A stretch of DNA of 64,000 nt from Methylobacterium sp. Leaf108 (GTDB taxonomy: Bacteria; Pseudomonadota; Alphaproteobacteria; Rhizobiales; Beijerinckiaceae), in assembly GCF_001423265.1 (NCBI RefSeq), contig NZ_LMND01000008.1, positions 9,080-73,079 of the forward strand, written 5' to 3'. The notes below the pieces were generated by a model. It was not told where the DNA came from. It saw nothing but the letters and a program-made list of their open reading frames with translations, and searched no databases. This document shows, piece by piece, positions 28,131 to 37,198 of the stretch (positions are counted from its first letter, which is position 1; each line of letters begins with the position of its first letter). The translations under genes and the position numbers were made by a program.

Positions 28131-28174
28131 CGAAAACACCCGCGTCGGTTTCCCGACGCGGGTGTTTTCGTTTT
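28131..28174. terminator. Bidirectional intrinsic terminator
   Basis: A perfect 18-bp stem (28131-28148 with 28153-28170) surrounds a four-base loop tttc. It is flanked by T-rich sequence on the right (ttttcg) and A-rich sequence at the base of the left arm. It lies between the convergent His-rich gene and the stress-protein gene and can end both transcripts. Confidence 0.92.
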
Positions 28175-28210
28175 CGCAGACCGGACCAGACCGGTCCGGC
28201 CGGGAATGCG

Positions 28211-28936
28211 TCAGCCGACGATCCCGCGCTTCTCGCGCTCGGCGGCGGTCGGCTCCGACCCGAGCAGGGTCCGTCCGGTCTCGGTGCCGAGGCCGGCGGC
28301 CGGCGCACCGGGGCGCGTCGTGCCGACGTCGTGGGAGCCCGTGCGCGTCTCGGTCAGGGTACCGCCGGTCCAGCCTTCGGCCCGCCAGTTCTCGGCCCGG
28401 GTATCGAGGTCGATCGCACCGTGCTCGGACAGGAGCGCGGTGACGCGCGCGACATGGGCCTCCTCGGTCCGGACGGTGACGAGGGTGCCGCCGCGGCGCA
28501 CGCCCTCGGCGTAATGCTCGGCTTCCGAGTCGCTCAAGCCGGCGCCGGTCAGGGCGCCGAGCAGACCACCGGCCGCCGCGCCGACGCCGGCACCTGTCAG
28601 GGTCGCCACCAGCCAGCCGGCCGCGACGACGGGGCCGACGCCGGGGATCGCCATCAGGCCGAGGCCCGTCAGCAGGCCCGCGCCGCCGCCCAGCACAGTG
28701 CCGAGGGTGGCGCCGGTTCCGGCCCCATCCGTGGCATCGCCCTCGTCGGCGACGGCCTTGTGGGTGGTGCCGGTGGTGTGGTTCGTGGTGCCGGGGAGAC
28801 CGGAATGCCGGTCGTCGGTGTTGTTGGCGACGATGCTGATGTCGCCGTTGGGGACACCGGCCGCCTCGATGGCGTCCACCGCACGGGCGGCGGCGGCATA
28901 ATCGTCGAACAGGCCTGTCAGGGTACGGGTCGCCAT
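28211..28936 (-). CDS. General stress protein with YflT-like N-terminus and glycine-zipper
   Basis: The 241-residue product starts with a YflT-like (heat-induced stress protein) domain (RTLTGLFDDYAAAARAVDAI, then EAAGVPNGDISIVANN). A flexible Thr/His/Gly-rich stretch and a hydrophobic glycine-zipper segment follow (about residues 75-135, GVGPVVAAGWLVATLTGAGV and GAAAGGLLGALTGAG). The end returns to the domain pattern with HYAEGVRRGGTLVTVRTEEA. This architecture is common in Methylobacterium-type stress proteins. Function is unestablished; it may associate with membranes. It ends at the shared bidirectional terminator, next to the small secreted-protein gene at 28983-29363. Confidence 0.8.
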   Translation of the reverse strand: MATRTLTGLFDDYAAAARAVDAIEAAGVPNGDISIVANNTDDRHSGLPGTTNHTTGTTHKAVADEGDATDGAGTGATLGTVLGGGAGLLTGLGLMAIPGVGPVVAAGWLVATLTGAGVGAAAGGLLGALTGAGLSDSEAEHYAEGVRRGGTLVTVRTEEAHVARVTALLSEHGAIDLDTRAENWRAEGWTGGTLTETRTGSHDVGTTRPGAPAAGLGTETGRTLLGSEPTAAEREKRGIVG

Positions 28937-28982
28937 GGGATCAACTCTCTCTCGCTGGGGGAAAAGGGGACGGCTGCCGGCG

Positions 28983-29363
28983 CTACTGCGCGGCGACGTT
29001 GCCCTTGAAGTCCATGCCGATGGTCACCGGCTTGCCGGCATGCTCGGCCGTGCCGCGCCAGATGCCGGCGTCGTCCTTGCGCAGATCCTTGACGGTGCCG
29101 AAGCCCATCTTGGCGAAGCGCTCCTTTACCTGGGCTTCGGTGAAGCTGTTGGCGCCCGATTCGAGCGGCTGCCCGACGCTGCCGGTGGCGGCATGGGGGG
29201 CGCCGTCCTTGGTCGCCGGGGTCGCGGCCGGCGCCGTCATGGGCTTGATCTCTGTGGGCTTGGTCTCTGCGGGCTTGGTCTCCATCGGCTTGGCATCGGG
29301 TGCCTGTGCGAAGGCGGCCCCGGTGGTGATGAGAAAAGCGGCAGTGAGAAGGGGCAGGCGCAT
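28983..29363 (-). CDS. Small secreted PepSY-like protein
   Basis: The 126-residue product has a signal peptide (RLPLLTAAFLITTGAAFAQA). A Lys/Thr/Pro-rich linker follows with repeated 'M-E/K-x-K-P' units (PMETKPAETKPTEIKPM). The compact C-terminal domain (NSFTEAQVKERFAKMGFGTV to GKPVTIGMDFKGNVAAQ) resembles PepSY-type periplasmic modules. It is probably co-transcribed with the downstream stress-protein gene (gap about 46 bases). A role in envelope stress is plausible but unproven. Confidence 0.7.
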   Translation of the reverse strand: MRLPLLTAAFLITTGAAFAQAPDAKPMETKPAETKPTEIKPMTAPAATPATKDGAPHAATGSVGQPLESGANSFTEAQVKERFAKMGFGTVKDLRKDDAGIWRGTAEHAGKPVTIGMDFKGNVAAQ

Positions 29364-29465
29364 GGAAAGCTCCTCGGATCGATGCAGGTTGCTGCCTGTT
29401 CAAGCAGTTCGGAGGAGTCTTGGTTCCTTGTCCGGCCTCGCCCGGGTCGGCTCGGAGGGCGGCCG

Positions 29466-29480
29466 TTAACGGTCCGCTAA
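29466..29480 (+). promoter_or_regulatory. Candidate CtrA box upstream of flhA
   Basis: TTAACGGTCCGCTAA matches the CtrA consensus TTAA-N7-TTAA with one mismatch. It lies 71 bases before the flhA ATG. The end of this site, CGCTAACCCTGA, is repeated exactly near 31724, upstream of the pilin cluster. CtrA controls flagellar genes in Caulobacter, and ctrA itself is in this window. Confidence 0.5.
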
Positions 29481-29550
29481 CCCTGAACCCGGCAAATCTT
29501 GCCGGGTCCGAATCCCGCGCAGCGCGGGTGCCGGATCCTCAGGAGCCACG

Positions 29551-31689
29551 ATGAGCGAAGCGGCACCCCCCGCCCGGGTCGGCGAGTTCACCCGCCTGGC
29601 GATGCCGACGCGCGAGAACCTCAACGCCTTCTCCAAGCGCACCGACCTGTTCTTCGCCACCGCGGTGATGGGCATCCTGACGGTGCTGATCTTCCCGCTG
29701 CCGGCGTTCCTGCTCGACCTGCTCCTGGCGGTCTCGATCATCATTTCTGTGCTGATCATGATGACCGGCCTGTTCATCGACAACCCGCTCGAGTTCACGG
29801 TCTTCCCGACGCTGCTGCTGGTGGCGACCCTGCTCAGGCTCGCCCTTAACCTCGCTTCGACGCGGCTCATCCTCGGGCACGGCCACGAGGGCACGGCGGC
29901 GGCCGGCCACGTCATCGAGGCGTTCGGCAACTTCGTGATGGGGGGCAACTTCGTCATCGGGATCATCGTGTTCGCGATCCTGATCATCGTGAACTTCGTC
30001 GTCATCACGAAGGGCTCGGGCCGCATCGCCGAGGTGGCGGCCCGCTTCACCCTCGACGCCATGCCCGGCAAGCAGATGGCCATCGACGCCGACCTCTCGG
30101 CCGGGCTCATCGACGAGAAGGTCGCCAAGTCCCGCCGCGCCGCCCTGGAAGAGGAATCCTCGTTCTTCGGCGCCATGGACGGTGCCTCGAAGTTCGTGCG
30201 CGGAGACGCGGTGGCCGCGCTGCTCATCACCTTCATCAACGTCATCGGCGGCATCATCATCGGCGTCGCCCAGCAGGGCATGCCGTTCATGCAGGCGGCC
30301 AAGACCTATACCCTGCTCACCATCGGCGACGGGCTCGCCAGCCAGGTGCCCGCGCTCATCGTCTCCACCGCGGCCGGCATCCTCGTCTCGAAGGCGGGCG
30401 TGAAGGGCTCGGCCGACAAGGCGCTCGGCAAGCAGCTCGCCAACTACCCCAAGGCGCTCGGCATGTCGGCCGGCGTCATGGTGCTGATCGCGCTCCTGCC
30501 GGGCATGCCGATGCTGCCGTTCCTGGGGCTCGCCGGCGCCTCGGGCTACGCCGCCTGGAAGATCGCCAAGGTCGCCCGCGAGGCGCCGCCGCTGGACGCC
30601 GACGGCGCGCCGATGGACGCGGGCGCGGTGGCCGCCGCCCAGGCCGCCAAGGAGGAGACGGTCACCGACCTCCTCAAGCTCGACGACCTCAAGCTGGAGA
30701 TGGGCTACGCCCTGCTGGCCATGGTCAACGGTCCCGAGGGCCAAGACCGGCTGACCGACCAGATCAAAGCCCTGCGCCGCCAGCTCGCCGGCGAACTCGG
30801 CTTCGTGATGCCCTCGGTCCGCATCCTCGACAACGTCCAGCTCGACGCCAACGCCTACGTGGTGCGCGTCAAGGAGATCGAGGCCGGCACCGGCCAGATC
30901 TTCCCCGGCCAGTTCATGGCGATGGACCCGATGGGCGGCCAGGTGCAGCTCCCCGGCCAGCACATGCTCGAGCCCACCTTCGGCCTGCCCGCCACCTGGA
31001 TCGACGCATCCCTGCGCGATCAGGCCCAGATGAAGGGCTACACCGTGGTGGATGCCGCAACCGTGGTCTCGACGCATCTGACCGAGATCATCAAGGCGCA
31101 CGTCTCGGAACTCCTCAACCACGTCGAGGTGCAGAAGCTGCTGCGCGAACTCTCGAAGGACCACGCGGACCTCCTGAAGGAGGTGGTGCCGAGCCAGATC
31201 GGCACGACGGGGATCCAGCGGGTGCTGCAGTTCCTGCTCGCCGAGCGGGTCTCGATCCGCGATCTCGGCGCCATCGTCGAGGGAATCGCCGAGGTGTCGG
31301 GCAGCGTGAAGAACCCGCGCGACATCGTCGAGCACGTCCGTGCGCGACTGGGCCGCCAGATCTGCGCGCAGTACCAGGACGGGCAGGGGACGCTGCCGAT
31401 CATCACCCTGTCGCCGGCCTGGGAGCAGGCCTTTCTCGACGCCATCGCCGGGGAGCGCGACGAGCGCTACCTCGCGATGCAGCCGTCGAAGCTCACCGAG
31501 TTCGTCAACACCGTGCGCGACCGCTTCGAGACGGCCGCGCGCATGGGCGAGATGCCGGTCCTCGTCACCTCGGTGCAGGCGAGGCCCTTCGTGCGCTCGA
31601 TCATCGAGCGTTTCCGCCGCGAGACCGCCGTGCTGAGCCAGGCCGAGATCCACCCGCGGGCACGGTTGCGGACGGTGGGATCGGTCTGA
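29551..31689 (+). CDS. flhA: Flagellar biosynthesis protein FlhA
   Basis: The 712-residue protein is the large membrane component of the flagellar type III export gate. The N-terminal half has about eight membrane helices and the family signature TLLRLALNLASTRLILGHGH. The FHIPEP-type cytoplasmic loop follows (GKQMAIDADLSAGLIDEKVA, KSRRAALEEESSFFGAMDGA). The C-terminal cytoplasmic domain (about residues 360-712) docks chaperone-substrate complexes. Length is typical. A candidate CtrA box sits 71 bases upstream. It stands alone rather than with flhB, as often seen in alphaproteobacteria with scattered flagellar genes; fliJ-fliI lie about 3.6 kb downstream on the other strand. Confidence 0.98.
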   Translation: MSEAAPPARVGEFTRLAMPTRENLNAFSKRTDLFFATAVMGILTVLIFPLPAFLLDLLLAVSIIISVLIMMTGLFIDNPLEFTVFPTLLLVATLLRLALNLASTRLILGHGHEGTAAAGHVIEAFGNFVMGGNFVIGIIVFAILIIVNFVVITKGSGRIAEVAARFTLDAMPGKQMAIDADLSAGLIDEKVAKSRRAALEEESSFFGAMDGASKFVRGDAVAALLITFINVIGGIIIGVAQQGMPFMQAAKTYTLLTIGDGLASQVPALIVSTAAGILVSKAGVKGSADKALGKQLANYPKALGMSAGVMVLIALLPGMPMLPFLGLAGASGYAAWKIAKVAREAPPLDADGAPMDAGAVAAAQAAKEETVTDLLKLDDLKLEMGYALLAMVNGPEGQDRLTDQIKALRRQLAGELGFVMPSVRILDNVQLDANAYVVRVKEIEAGTGQIFPGQFMAMDPMGGQVQLPGQHMLEPTFGLPATWIDASLRDQAQMKGYTVVDAATVVSTHLTEIIKAHVSELLNHVEVQKLLRELSKDHADLLKEVVPSQIGTTGIQRVLQFLLAERVSIRDLGAIVEGIAEVSGSVKNPRDIVEHVRARLGRQICAQYQDGQGTLPIITLSPAWEQAFLDAIAGERDERYLAMQPSKLTEFVNTVRDRFETAARMGEMPVLVTSVQARPFVRSIIERFRRETAVLSQAEIHPRARLRTVGSV

Positions 31690-31869
31690 GCGAGCGCCGG
31701 ACCGCAGGTCGCATCAGGAGTTCGCTAACCCTGATGCAGGGTTCGGTTCGCAACCCTGGCTCGCTAAGGTGTCGCTGGGTAATCGATGTGTCGGAGTCAC
31801 CCGACGTTAGTGTTTCGCGGCGCCTGATGGTCGACAGCGGGCCAGGGTGGTCGACGGGGCACGTGTTCG

Positions 31870-32937
31870 ATGTTCTTGCGGGACGAGAAGGGTGCCGTGA
31901 TCATGATCCTGGCGCTGGCTCTGCCGGCGTTGATCTTCGGCGTTGGCGGTGTGGTCGAGACGTCCCGCGGAATTGCTTACCGGCAGCGCCTGGCGAGCGC
32001 GGTCGAACTGTCGTGCACGCAGGGGCAGGCGTTCGTGAACGGACACAAGCGGCTCGACGTGACGAGCGCGAACGGCACCAAGACCTACGATTCCGATCTC
32101 GAGCGGATCAAGAACAACAACTTCGCCGCCAAGGCGATGGAGGACGTCGCCCCGGCGGCGCGCGCCACGAGCACCGACACCAACATCAACGTCACGGCGA
32201 CCGGCGTCATGCCGCTGATCTTCAGCGGCGCCTTCGGACAGGCCTCCATGAGCTTCACCGTCGCGCGGGACTGCGCGGTCAATTCGACGGCGGTCGCCTT
32301 CGCCGATCGCAACCCCTCGACCCTGCTGATCTCCGAATCCTTCGAGCAGCCCTCCCACACGGTCGCTCCCAACAGCTGGACCGTTCTCAAGAACGCGAGC
32401 AGCGAGTGGAACGGCTGGAAGGTCCAGAATGCCGGCATCGAGATCAACGGCCTGCGCGAACTGGCCAGCAACTCGATCCGCTTCGGCGATTTCTTCGCCG
32501 AGCTCGACAGCGACTGCAAGACGTCCGTCAACGCGGGCGTGAGCAACTGCCGCACGAACTCGGCGATGTCGCGCTTTCTCAGACTCACGACAGGATCGTA
32601 CCAGGTCCGATATTGGTATATCGCTCGTGAGCGCGATGCATCGCGTCCGGGTCAGGTGATTTGCGGCAAGACGAGCAGCGATGTCTCCTACTATCAGGTC
32701 AACAGCCAGACCAACCGGATCGAGTTGTTCGTCGAGAAGGAGGGCGACTACACCTTCAACGCCAACAACATGGTCGATGTCTGCGTGCAGGCCGACAAAT
32801 GGGTCGAGCGGGTGATCGATTTCACGGTGCCCGTGGAGGCGAACTACAAGATCACCTGGCGCGCGGCCGGCAAGGAAGATTCGTTCGGGGGGCTGATCGA
32901 CTACCTCCGGATCTGCAAGAACGGCTGCCCCGGCTGA
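31870..32937 (+). CDS. TadG-like pilus assembly protein
   Basis: The 355-residue product begins with a short basic segment followed by a hydrophobic helix (VIMILALALPALIFGVGGVV) and ETSRGIAYRQRLASAVELSC. This is the N-terminal pattern of TadG-type Flp-pilus proteins. The rest is an exported domain with several cysteines (SDCKTS, VSNCRTN, VICGKTS, VDVCVQ, LRICKNGCPG). Unlike classical TadG, no von Willebrand metal site (MIDAS) is obvious. It is the first of three pilin-like genes on this strand. The region upstream, including CTAACCCTGATGCAGGGTT near 31726-31744, may be regulatory. Confidence 0.75.
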   Translation: MFLRDEKGAVIMILALALPALIFGVGGVVETSRGIAYRQRLASAVELSCTQGQAFVNGHKRLDVTSANGTKTYDSDLERIKNNNFAAKAMEDVAPAARATSTDTNINVTATGVMPLIFSGAFGQASMSFTVARDCAVNSTAVAFADRNPSTLLISESFEQPSHTVAPNSWTVLKNASSEWNGWKVQNAGIEINGLRELASNSIRFGDFFAELDSDCKTSVNAGVSNCRTNSAMSRFLRLTTGSYQVRYWYIARERDASRPGQVICGKTSSDVSYYQVNSQTNRIELFVEKEGDYTFNANNMVDVCVQADKWVERVIDFTVPVEANYKITWRAAGKEDSFGGLIDYLRICKNGCPG

Positions 32938-33002
32938 GGTCCTGTCCGATGTGTGGGGATCGGCGCGGGGATGTGGCGATGCAGGAGGCGGGAGACGCCG
33001 CG

Positions 33003-33479
33003 ATGTCCCGTAGGGGTTCGATCCGGAACCGGCTGTCCGCGGCGGCCTTCGCGCGCTGCGAGAAGGGGATCGCCGCCCTGGAACTGGGGCTCGTCGCCAT
33101 GCCGCTGACGATGCTGCTCTTGGGCATCCTCCAGCTCGTCGTGTTCCAGTACACCCAGAGCCTCCTGAGCAACGGCCTCTACGACAGCGCGGCAAGGCCC
33201 CCCGCTTCCGTGCTGGCGAGCGACCAGTCCCTCTTCAAGGGCGACCTGTGCGACAGGATCGTCATCATGGCGCGCGCGAGCTGCGTCGCGGCGGTCGTCG
33301 TCGAGATGGCGCGGCTCGATTCCGTCGCGACGACGGCGACGCCGATCACCGGCACGACCTTCTCCTCGGGCACGAGCCAGCAGGCGATCGTACTGCGCGC
33401 CGCGCTGCCGGTGACGCAGTTCGTCCCTTTCATTCCGGTGATGACCGCCAAGTCGTCCGTGGTGTTCAGGAAGCCATGA
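33003..33479 (+). CDS. TadE-like pseudopilin 1
   Basis: The 158-residue product has a basic N-terminus, CEKGIAALELGLVAMPLTML and a hydrophobic helix. This matches the TadE pattern (G-x-A-x-x-E-F/L...). An extracytoplasmic domain follows with one cysteine pair (DLCDRI, ARASCVAAV). In-frame starts exist at 32949 and 32979, but the ATG at 33003 has an aggaggcgggag site upstream and is preferred. Its stop overlaps the next gene's start (ATGA), so translation is coupled. Confidence 0.72.
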   Translation: MSRRGSIRNRLSAAAFARCEKGIAALELGLVAMPLTMLLLGILQLVVFQYTQSLLSNGLYDSAARPPASVLASDQSLFKGDLCDRIVIMARASCVAAVVVEMARLDSVATTATPITGTTFSSGTSQQAIVLRAALPVTQFVPFIPVMTAKSSVVFRKP

Positions 33480-34057
33480 GCGTCTCACCTGCGCCGGTTC
33501 ACCCGTTGGCCCGCCTGTTGCGGTCGTTCGGCCGGGAGACCGGCGGCGCGGTGGTGATCGAGTTCGCGATGACCGCCACCATTCTCCTCGGGCTGCTGGC
33601 CATGGTCGTCGACCTCAGCATGATGGCCGGGATCAGCCGCGACGTCGAACGGTCCTCGACGCAGATCGCGTCGCTGCTGGCCAGCTGCCCCTCGGGGGAT
33701 TGCGCCACGAAGACGATCGATTGGTATTACGACCGCAAGGTCAACGCCCTGGTGCAATACCCGCAGGCCAAGGTGACCCTGATCCAGGCCAAGAAGGTCG
33801 GCGGCACCATGCTGCCCTGCACCGGGCGGGTGACCTTCATCGATCCCTCGGTGGCGGCCAAGGCGTCGCCGGTGTTCGCCGAGAACGACGAGGGTTTCAT
33901 CGTGGTGGTGGAGGTCGCCTACCTCGCCTTCGTCCCCTACACGGGGGCGCTGATGACGCTGTCGACGGCTACCGTCGAGAACGTCACCGGCAAGGGCGCC
34001 GTCTTCACCTCGCAGACCTCGGCGGTGCGGACCTCCACCGGCTCGGCGAGCTGCTGA
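33476..34057 (+). CDS. TadE-like pseudopilin 2
   Basis: The 193-residue protein has the TadE signature ETGGAVVIEFAMTATILLGL, with a conserved Glu before the hydrophobic helix. The exported domain has cysteines in LLASCPSGDC, LPCTGR and the C-terminal SASC. TadE/F/G proteins help assemble or localise Flp (tight-adherence) pili. The ATG at 33476 overlaps the previous stop. No Flp pilin, prepilin peptidase, TadA ATPase or TadB/C membrane genes are present nearby, so these three may be accessory subunits encoded away from a main tad locus. Confidence 0.75.
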   Translation: MSVSPAPVHPLARLLRSFGRETGGAVVIEFAMTATILLGLLAMVVDLSMMAGISRDVERSSTQIASLLASCPSGDCATKTIDWYYDRKVNALVQYPQAKVTLIQAKKVGGTMLPCTGRVTFIDPSVAAKASPVFAENDEGFIVVVEVAYLAFVPYTGALMTLSTATVENVTGKGAVFTSQTSAVRTSTGSASC

Positions 34058-34094
34058 AGCCCAGCCTTCGTCCCGAGATGCGAGCGCCGCCGCC

Positions 34095-35144
34095 TCAGAC
34101 CGGCGTCTTGCGGATGCGTGCGTCGATCGCCTTCGGATCGAGGCCCGGCGCGGTCAGCGGCGGGGCGGGTGCCGTCTCCACGGCGGGGTCGCCCTTGATG
34201 GCCTTGGCCAGGCGATTGCGCTCGTAGAGCAGCACGACGACGACGGAGATCAGGAACGGGATCCAGAAGTAGAACAGCCGGAACACCAGGAGGGCGGCGA
34301 TGATCGACGGGCGCGCCACGTCCGGCATCGCCACCACGAAGACCAGCTCGAACACCCCGAGGCCGCCGGGCGCGTTCGACACCAGGGCCGCCGAGAACGA
34401 GGCGAGGAACACCGCCAGCACCACGAGGAAGCCCGGATTCCCGGCCTCCGGCAGGGCGAAGTAGATGATGCCGGCGGCCCCCAGCAGCTCCAGGGGCGCG
34501 GCGACGATCTGCCGGGCCATGATCTGCGGGCGCGGGTATTCGAGCTTGAACGACCGGATGGTCATGGGCTTGAGGCGCAGGAGCGAGCCGATGACGTAGA
34601 GGGCGACGAAACCGAGCAGGCCCGCGCCGAGGATGCGGGCGGTGGCCGGGTCGGTCAGCATCGACGGCATGTAGCCGTTGAGGCGCGTGAGGGTGTCGGG
34701 CAGGGCCACGAGGACGAGGCCGCCGAGCAGGATCGTGCCGAGGCCGAAGGTGAAGGAGCACAGGGCCACCAGCACCGCGACCTGGGCCGCCGACAGGCCC
34801 TTGGCGGTATAGGCCCGGTAGCGCACCACGGCGCCGGAGAACACCGAGGCGCCGATGTTGTGGGAGAGGGCGTAGGTGGTGAACGAGCAGACCGAGACGA
34901 AGAACCACGAGATGTGGCGCACGCCCAGATGCAGCAGGGCGATGCGGTCGTACCAGGCCAGCGCCGCATAGGCGACGAGGGTCGCGAGCCCGGCCAGCAG
35001 GAAGCGGTGGACCGGGATCTCGGCGAAGCTGCTCTTGATCTCGGCCACCGAGATGCCGGCGAGCTCGCGATAGAGCAGGTAGCCCGAGACGACGACGGCG
35101 GCGAGGCCGACGATCGGCCAGATGAAATCGCTGATCTTCTTCAT
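34095..35144 (-). CDS. Lysylphosphatidylglycerol synthase-like membrane protein (UPF0104)
   Basis: The product of about 349 residues has about eight membrane helices and the UPF0104/LPG-synthase transmembrane-region pattern. Examples are RFLLAGLATLVAYAALAWYD, SFTTYALSHNIGASVFSGAV, VRYRAYTAKGLS and NAPGGLGVFELVFV. The soluble transferase domain of MprF is absent, so it is the flippase-like part only. A role in lipid translocation is possible but unproven. The ATG at 35144 has a weak ribosome-binding site; a GTG at 35168 after a gggaggg site is an alternative start. It is convergent with the pilin cluster. Confidence 0.8.
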   Translation of the reverse strand: MKKISDFIWPIVGLAAVVVSGYLLYRELAGISVAEIKSSFAEIPVHRFLLAGLATLVAYAALAWYDRIALLHLGVRHISWFFVSVCSFTTYALSHNIGASVFSGAVVRYRAYTAKGLSAAQVAVLVALCSFTFGLGTILLGGLVLVALPDTLTRLNGYMPSMLTDPATARILGAGLLGFVALYVIGSLLRLKPMTIRSFKLEYPRPQIMARQIVAAPLELLGAAGIIYFALPEAGNPGFLVVLAVFLASFSAALVSNAPGGLGVFELVFVVAMPDVARPSIIAALLVFRLFYFWIPFLISVVVVLLYERNRLAKAIKGDPAVETAPAPPLTAPGLDPKAIDARIRKTPV

Positions 35145-35317
35145 GATCGACAGGTCGAGCCCCCTCACGCGGGCCCTCCCTGCACGACCGTGCCCGGCAT
35201 CGCAAGCACGACCGGGAGCGGGCGAACCTCGGGAGAAAGCCGGCACGCCCCGGCTGATGTCACGCGATCATGACGCTTTCGTGCCAGCCCGGCCGGTGCG
35301 GCGGGCTGGCGCCCGCG

Positions 35318-35725
35318 TCAGGCGCGGATGCGCGACAGGCCGATCCCGTCCATGGCGGCCTGGTCGCGGATCGCCTCGGCGGCGCGTTCGGCGCTGCGCT
35401 CGCGGTCGTCGAGGATCTCGACCTTCTTGAGGTCCTCGAACGCCTCGCCGAGCTCGGCCTTGGCCTCGGCGAGCTGCCCTTCGAGGGCGGCGGCCGACTG
35501 GCGCATGTTGTCGCGGCGGCCCGCGGCGGCGCGGGCGTAGGTCGGGTAGGCGAAATGCGTGACGTCGGAGATGCCGGCCCGGCTTTCCTCATGGGCGACC
35601 TCGCGGTCGAGCTCCAGCGCCATGCGGTTGAAGTCGGCCATCATCATCTCGATCTGGGTCACGCGGCGACGTTTCTCGTCCACCTGGAAGCGGCGGAGCC
35701 GGATCAGCGTGTCTCGCGATTTCAT
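35318..35725 (-). CDS. fliJ: Flagellar export protein FliJ-like
   Basis: The product of about 135 residues is a long two-helix coiled coil (RDTLIRLRRFQVDEKRRRVT, QIEMMMADFNRMALELDREV, RRDNMRQSAAALEGQLAEAK), matching alphaproteobacterial FliJ. FliJ links the FliI ATPase ring to FlhA and helps chaperone cycling. It lies 84 bases downstream of fliI on the same strand, the standard order. The ATG at 35725 begins the typical MKSRDTLIRLRRFQ start; an upstream in-frame start at 35773 is rejected. Confidence 0.88.
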   Translation of the reverse strand: MKSRDTLIRLRRFQVDEKRRRVTQIEMMMADFNRMALELDREVAHEESRAGISDVTHFAYPTYARAAAGRRDNMRQSAAALEGQLAEAKAELGEAFEDLKKVEILDDRERSAERAAEAIRDQAAMDGIGLSRIRA

Positions 35726-35809
35726 GGTGACCGTTCCACTGTTACGCAACTCGGCCGAGCGACGCCGGGGCATCCTCGGTTCGGCTCGCGCCGAGCGCGG
35801 GCGGGTCCG

Positions 35810-37183
35810 TCATGGACCGCCCACGATCTCCGCCAGCCGCAGGTAACCATCCCCGATCGAAGTTGCTTCTTCCTTACCCTGACCCAGAAAAGCCTCCATT
35901 GCCGGCATCAGGCCGATCGCCTCGTCCACTTCGGGCGAGGCGCCCGAGCGATAGGCGCCGAGGCGAATCAGTTCCTCCATGTCGGCATAGGTGGACAAGA
36001 GCCGCCTGGCGCGCCGCACGGTGGGCAGATGGGCCGGGTCGCAGGCCTTCGGCATGGTGCGCGACACCGACCGCAGCACGTTGATGGCCGGATAGCGCCC
36101 GCGCTCGGCGATGCCCCGCTCCATCACGATGTGCCCGTCGAGGATGCCGCGCACCGCATCCGCCACCGGCTCGTTGTGGTCGTCGCCCTCCACGAGCACC
36201 GTGAACAGGCCCGAGATCGCCCCTGCCCCGACGCCGGGGCCGGCCCGTTCGAGCAGGCGCGGCAGCTCGCTGAAGACGGTGGGGGTGTAGCCCTTGGCGG
36301 TGGGCGGCTCCCCGGCGGCCAGGCCGATGTCGCGCTGGGCCATGGCGAAGCGCGTGATCGAATCGATCATGCACAGCACCTGCTTGCCCTGGTCGCGAAA
36401 GTACTCGGCGACCGCCAGCGTGACGTAGGCCGCGTTGCGCCGCATCAGGGCCGGCTCGTCGGAGGTGGCCACCACCACCACCGAGCGGGCGAGGCCGGAA
36501 GGGCCGAGGTCGTCCTGCAGGAACTCCTGCACCTCGCGCCCGCGCTCGCCCACGAGGCCGATCACCGCCACGTCGGCGGCGGTGTAGCGGGCGAGCATCG
36601 ACAGCAGCACCGACTTGCCGACGCCCGAACCCGCGAAGATGCCCATGCGCTGGCCCGCGCACATGGTCAGGAAGGTGTTGATGCAGCGGATGCCGAGATC
36701 CAGCGGCGGCCCGACGCGCTTGCGGGCGTGCGCGGGCGGCGGATCCGCCCGCAGGGGATAGATCGCCGGGCCGTGGACGAGGGGGCCGAGCCCGTCGATC
36801 GGCCGGCCGAGGGCATCGATCGTGCGGCCGAGCCAGGCCGTCGAGGGCCGGATCGCGCCCGCCGCTTCGTCGCGGACGATGGCCGGGCAGCCGCGGCGCA
36901 CGCCCTCCAGCGAGCCGAACGGCATCGCCAGCGCCCGGTCGCCCTGGAACCCGATGATCTCGCAGGGCACGCTCGCCGCGCCGCCGGCGCCTTCCACGCT
37001 GATGTCGAGCCGCCCGCCCAGGCGCATCGCCGAGACCGGGCCCGCCACCTCCACGAGCAGCCCGCGGATGGCCACCACCCGGCCGTAGGTCTCGAGGGGC
37101 GCGATCGCGTCGAGCGCCCTCATCGCCGCCGACAATCCGAGCCGGCCGGCACCGCGATCCGCCATCGTTTCCTCCGCCGCCAT
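35810..37183 (-). CDS. fliI: Flagellar type III export ATPase FliI
   Basis: The protein of about 457 residues is the export ATPase. Walker A is [17 protein letters not shown] and Walker B is [20 protein letters not shown]. Also present are the Glu motif [11 protein letters not shown] and the type III signature [20 protein letters not shown] region. The N-terminal beta-barrel is complete ([20 protein letters not shown]). Two start codons, at 37183 and 37165, are each preceded by an identical GGAGGAAACG site because the 18-bp unit holding site and start is tandemly duplicated. They give [11 protein letters not shown] or just MADRG. The gene heads the fliI-fliJ operon and is divergent from ctrA. 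Confidence 0.97.
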   Translation of the reverse strand: MAAEETMADRGAGRLGLSAAMRALDAIAPLETYGRVVAIRGLLVEVAGPVSAMRLGGRLDISVEGAGGAASVPCEIIGFQGDRALAMPFGSLEGVRRGCPAIVRDEAAGAIRPSTAWLGRTIDALGRPIDGLGPLVHGPAIYPLRADPPPAHARKRVGPPLDLGIRCINTFLTMCAGQRMGIFAGSGVGKSVLLSMLARYTAADVAVIGLVGERGREVQEFLQDDLGPSGLARSVVVVATSDEPALMRRNAAYVTLAVAEYFRDQGKQVLCMIDSITRFAMAQRDIGLAAGEPPTAKGYTPTVFSELPRLLERAGPGVGAGAISGLFTVLVEGDDHNEPVADAVRGILDGHIVMERGIAERGRYPAINVLRSVSRTMPKACDPAHLPTVRRARRLLSTYADMEELIRLGAYRSGASPEVDEAIGLMPAMEAFLGQGKEEATSIGDGYLRLAEIVGGP

Positions 37184-37198
37184 CGTTTCCTCCGCCGC
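37163..37198 (-). repeat. 18-bp tandem duplication at the fliI start
   Basis: CATCGTTTCCTCCGCCGC occurs twice in a row (37163-37180 and 37181-37198). On the minus strand each unit carries GGAGGAAACG followed by ATG. Translation initiation signal and start codon are therefore both doubled, in frame. Confidence 0.9.

Noticed and set aside
29539..31653. A 704-codon open frame antisense to flhA
   Set aside because: No recognisable domain, and flhA on the plus strand is certain.
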